A stretch of 64,000 bases of DNA from positions 62,001 through 126,000 of the forward strand of contig NZ_LT622357.1 of assembly GCF_900098925.1 (NCBI RefSeq), in the 5' to 3' direction. Of the stretch, positions 62,644-64,000 are shown piece by piece. Under the pieces are notes generated by a model. That model ran no database searches, had not been told where the DNA came from, and saw only the letters and a list, made by a program, of their open reading frames with translations. How positions within the stretch are numbered: position 1 is the first letter of the stretch; every line of letters starts with the position of its first letter. The position numbers and the translations under genes were made by a program. This DNA comes from Bacillus massiliglaciei (GTDB lineage Bacteria > Bacillota > Bacilli > Bacillales > DSM-1321).

Positions 62644-63138
62644 CTACATTATAGCGATATCCCCCATCAAGACGAGCAGGATGGCCGGAAGAAAACTGTT
62701 GATCAGGCCATTGGCAAAAGCTCCAGCCATGGCACCGCGTCTTCCTCCTGTCACATTTCCGAATACGCCGGTTGCTGCCCCTGTAAAGAAATGGGGCACT
62801 AGTCCCGGTACAATAACTTTCAGGCCAAGAACCGGAAGCAGGAACATCGAGATGATACCGGCGATAAAGCTGAACAAAAATCCGATGATCACGGCATTTG
62901 GCGCGAACGGGAATATCGTTGGGCAATCAAGGGCAGGCTTCGTGTTCGGTGCAATCTTATCAGCAATTCCCTTAAAGGCAGGAACAATTTCCGCTATGAG
63001 CATCCGCACACCGGCAAGGATAATATAAACCCCTGCAGCAAAGGTGATCGCCTGGATGAATAAATAGTGATTCACGTGTTTGTAAAAGTATATTCTCAAA
63101 TCCTTGGCAAATCGTTTAACATTCTCCAATGATTCCAT
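62644..63138 (-). pseudogene. Partial ulaA-type EIIC copy fused to a foreign 5' end
   Basis: Bases 62650-63060 repeat 51600-52011 of the EIIC gene with about 16 substitutions and one 1-bp deletion by eye (roughly 96% identity). Nearly all changes lie in the half next to the IS. Beyond 63060 homology stops abruptly; upstream codons encode an unrelated start ([20 protein letters not shown]). The chimeric 164-codon frame ends early as GDIAIM after the 1-bp deletion. It lacks most of the permease and is almost surely non-functional. Confidence 0.85.
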
Positions 63139-63253
63139 TTTCTACTCTTTTTTCCTGACTATCAAGGCAAAGTTCAAAGGCATCAACTTTAAGGGCATAA
63201 AAAAAGAGAACTCTGGTTGGGTCTTCGATAGGTTAATTGATTTAAAATTTGCT

Positions 63254-64000
63254 TTATTCTTCTGTTATTACGTTATTCAGCGCCTTAAGATACCCAAATC
63301 CATCTCTCTTGTTCGGCTGGAGACCAGGTCCACCTTCAGCCCATTCTGAAATATTGTAAATAGTCAAAAATTCCGGCTGTTTATTTTCCCTGATGCTGTG
63401 GGTAGCTCTTCTGAGAACAGTTTCAAATAGTTCAGGTGTACTTCCTCGCACCTTCCACTTTGAAGGATGCGGGTATTGGCTCTCTGCTGATGTCATTACA
63501 TTTAATACATTATATTTCTCATTTGGAAAAGCAACAGTGTTTGCATACTTGGAATAACTGTTATCATAATTATCTCCATATAAAGTTGAATAGGAACCTC
63601 GAAATAGATAAACGCCCTTTCTCTTTAAATTTCCAACCTGTTTTTCATTATAAGATGAGGGAGATATAACTAAATTTCGACCCAGTATACAAATACCATC
63701 ATACCCAAGTTTTTTCATTCTTTCAGCCAAGTAAATAAACCGCACGCCTGAAATTTTTGACCCGTTATAATTGTCATAAATCCCTCGAAATGATTCCATA
63801 TCCCAAACAAAAAATACCGGATACCGCTTTCCGTCTACTTCGTACGTGTATATATTCGGATGCTTCTTCAAAATGTGATCAATTATAAAATCCTGCTGCG
63901 CATTAGCTTCAGACTTTGGGCTATTGCTATCTAACCATAATGAATATTTTAATCTTTGGAAATTTTTCGTCTTATTCATTAACATATTAACCCAATACAT
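63254..64000 (-). CDS. GH99-like / WbsX-type glycan protein, C-terminal part
   Basis: The 248 visible codons resemble the C-terminal part of the WbsX (GH99-like) family found in surface-polysaccharide clusters: YPVFFVWDMESFRGIYDNYN, MKKLGYDGICILGRN, and a closing IYNISEWAEGGPGLQPNKRDGFGYL. The latter is the family's NEW-x-EG...P(D/N)xxxGxxYL segment. The visible ATG at 64000 is the window edge; the family's N-terminal part is missing, so the gene continues beyond. The 63139-63253 gap shows no gene. Confidence 0.65.
   Translation of the reverse strand: MYWVNMLMNKTKNFQRLKYSLWLDSNSPKSEANAQQDFIIDHILKKHPNIYTYEVDGKRYPVFFVWDMESFRGIYDNYNGSKISGVRFIYLAERMKKLGYDGICILGRNLVISPSSYNEKQVGNLKRKGVYLFRGSYSTLYGDNYDNSYSKYANTVAFPNEKYNVLNVMTSAESQYPHPSKWKVRGSTPELFETVLRRATHSIRENKQPEFLTIYNISEWAEGGPGLQPNKRDGFGYLKALNNVITEE

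Noticed and set aside
62681-63028. 115-codon plus-strand frame present in both ulaA-type copies (also 51632-51979)
   Set aside because: Its preservation only reflects the duplication of the EIIC gene on the other strand. It has no ribosome site.

Overview
The window comes from the chromosome of an endospore-forming, low-GC Gram-positive of the Bacillaceae. Supporting evidence is an intact sigK, sda, a YjcZ-type small protein, two YrzI-type small proteins, CotB-like coat proteins, a T-box alaS leader, CymR, IreB and B. subtilis-like gene order. I did not assign a species. I saw no rRNA, tRNA or CRISPR array.

Bases 1 to about 38,300 are a conserved housekeeping backbone, mostly on the minus strand. 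First comes yqeK-nadD-yqeI-aroE-yqeH-yqeG (NAD synthesis, ribosome assembly, shikimate pathway). A cluster of DnaA boxes separates yqeG from sda, the sporulation checkpoint gene. Then follow psd and pssA (phosphatidylethanolamine synthesis), pepF and an uninterrupted sigK. Around sigK (7.6-10.5 kb) lies a patch of very short genes, several with strong ribosome binding sites. The CymR-type sulfur operon yrrT-mtnN-mccA-mccB-yrhC comes next, then yrrS-pbpI, greA, udk, the wobble-uridine set yrrO-yrrN-trmR, mltG, ireB-ruvX-yrzB, alaS with a T-box leader, yrrI, recD2, a TPR protein, mnmA, iscS, cymR and the divergent rarA.

Beyond rarA (38.3 kb onward) the B. subtilis-like order stops and the content is accessory. 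It holds two tandem CotB-like proteins, an LCP-family enzyme, a quinone-responsive dioxygenase behind an 18-bp palindrome, and a holin-like toxin peptide. It also holds a sugar ABC importer without ATPase, a LysR regulator divergent from a two-gene chromate transporter with a palindrome between them, and an ascorbate-type PTS with a PRD regulator. The cytosine permease/deaminase operon codBA sits behind a PyrR-type attenuator.

The last 6 kb is a rearranged junction. An IS21-family element truncates a vanZ-like gene on its left and abuts a roughly 410-bp second copy of part of the ulaA-type PTS gene on its right. That copy is fused in frame to a foreign 5' end. A truncated GH99-like/WbsX-type gene runs off the window. 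The most informative signals are regulatory (DnaA boxes at sda, PyrR leader of codBA, operators at the dioxygenase and chromate genes), the unrecognised 36-residue peptide gene at 10.4 kb, and the IS21/PTS rearrangement.
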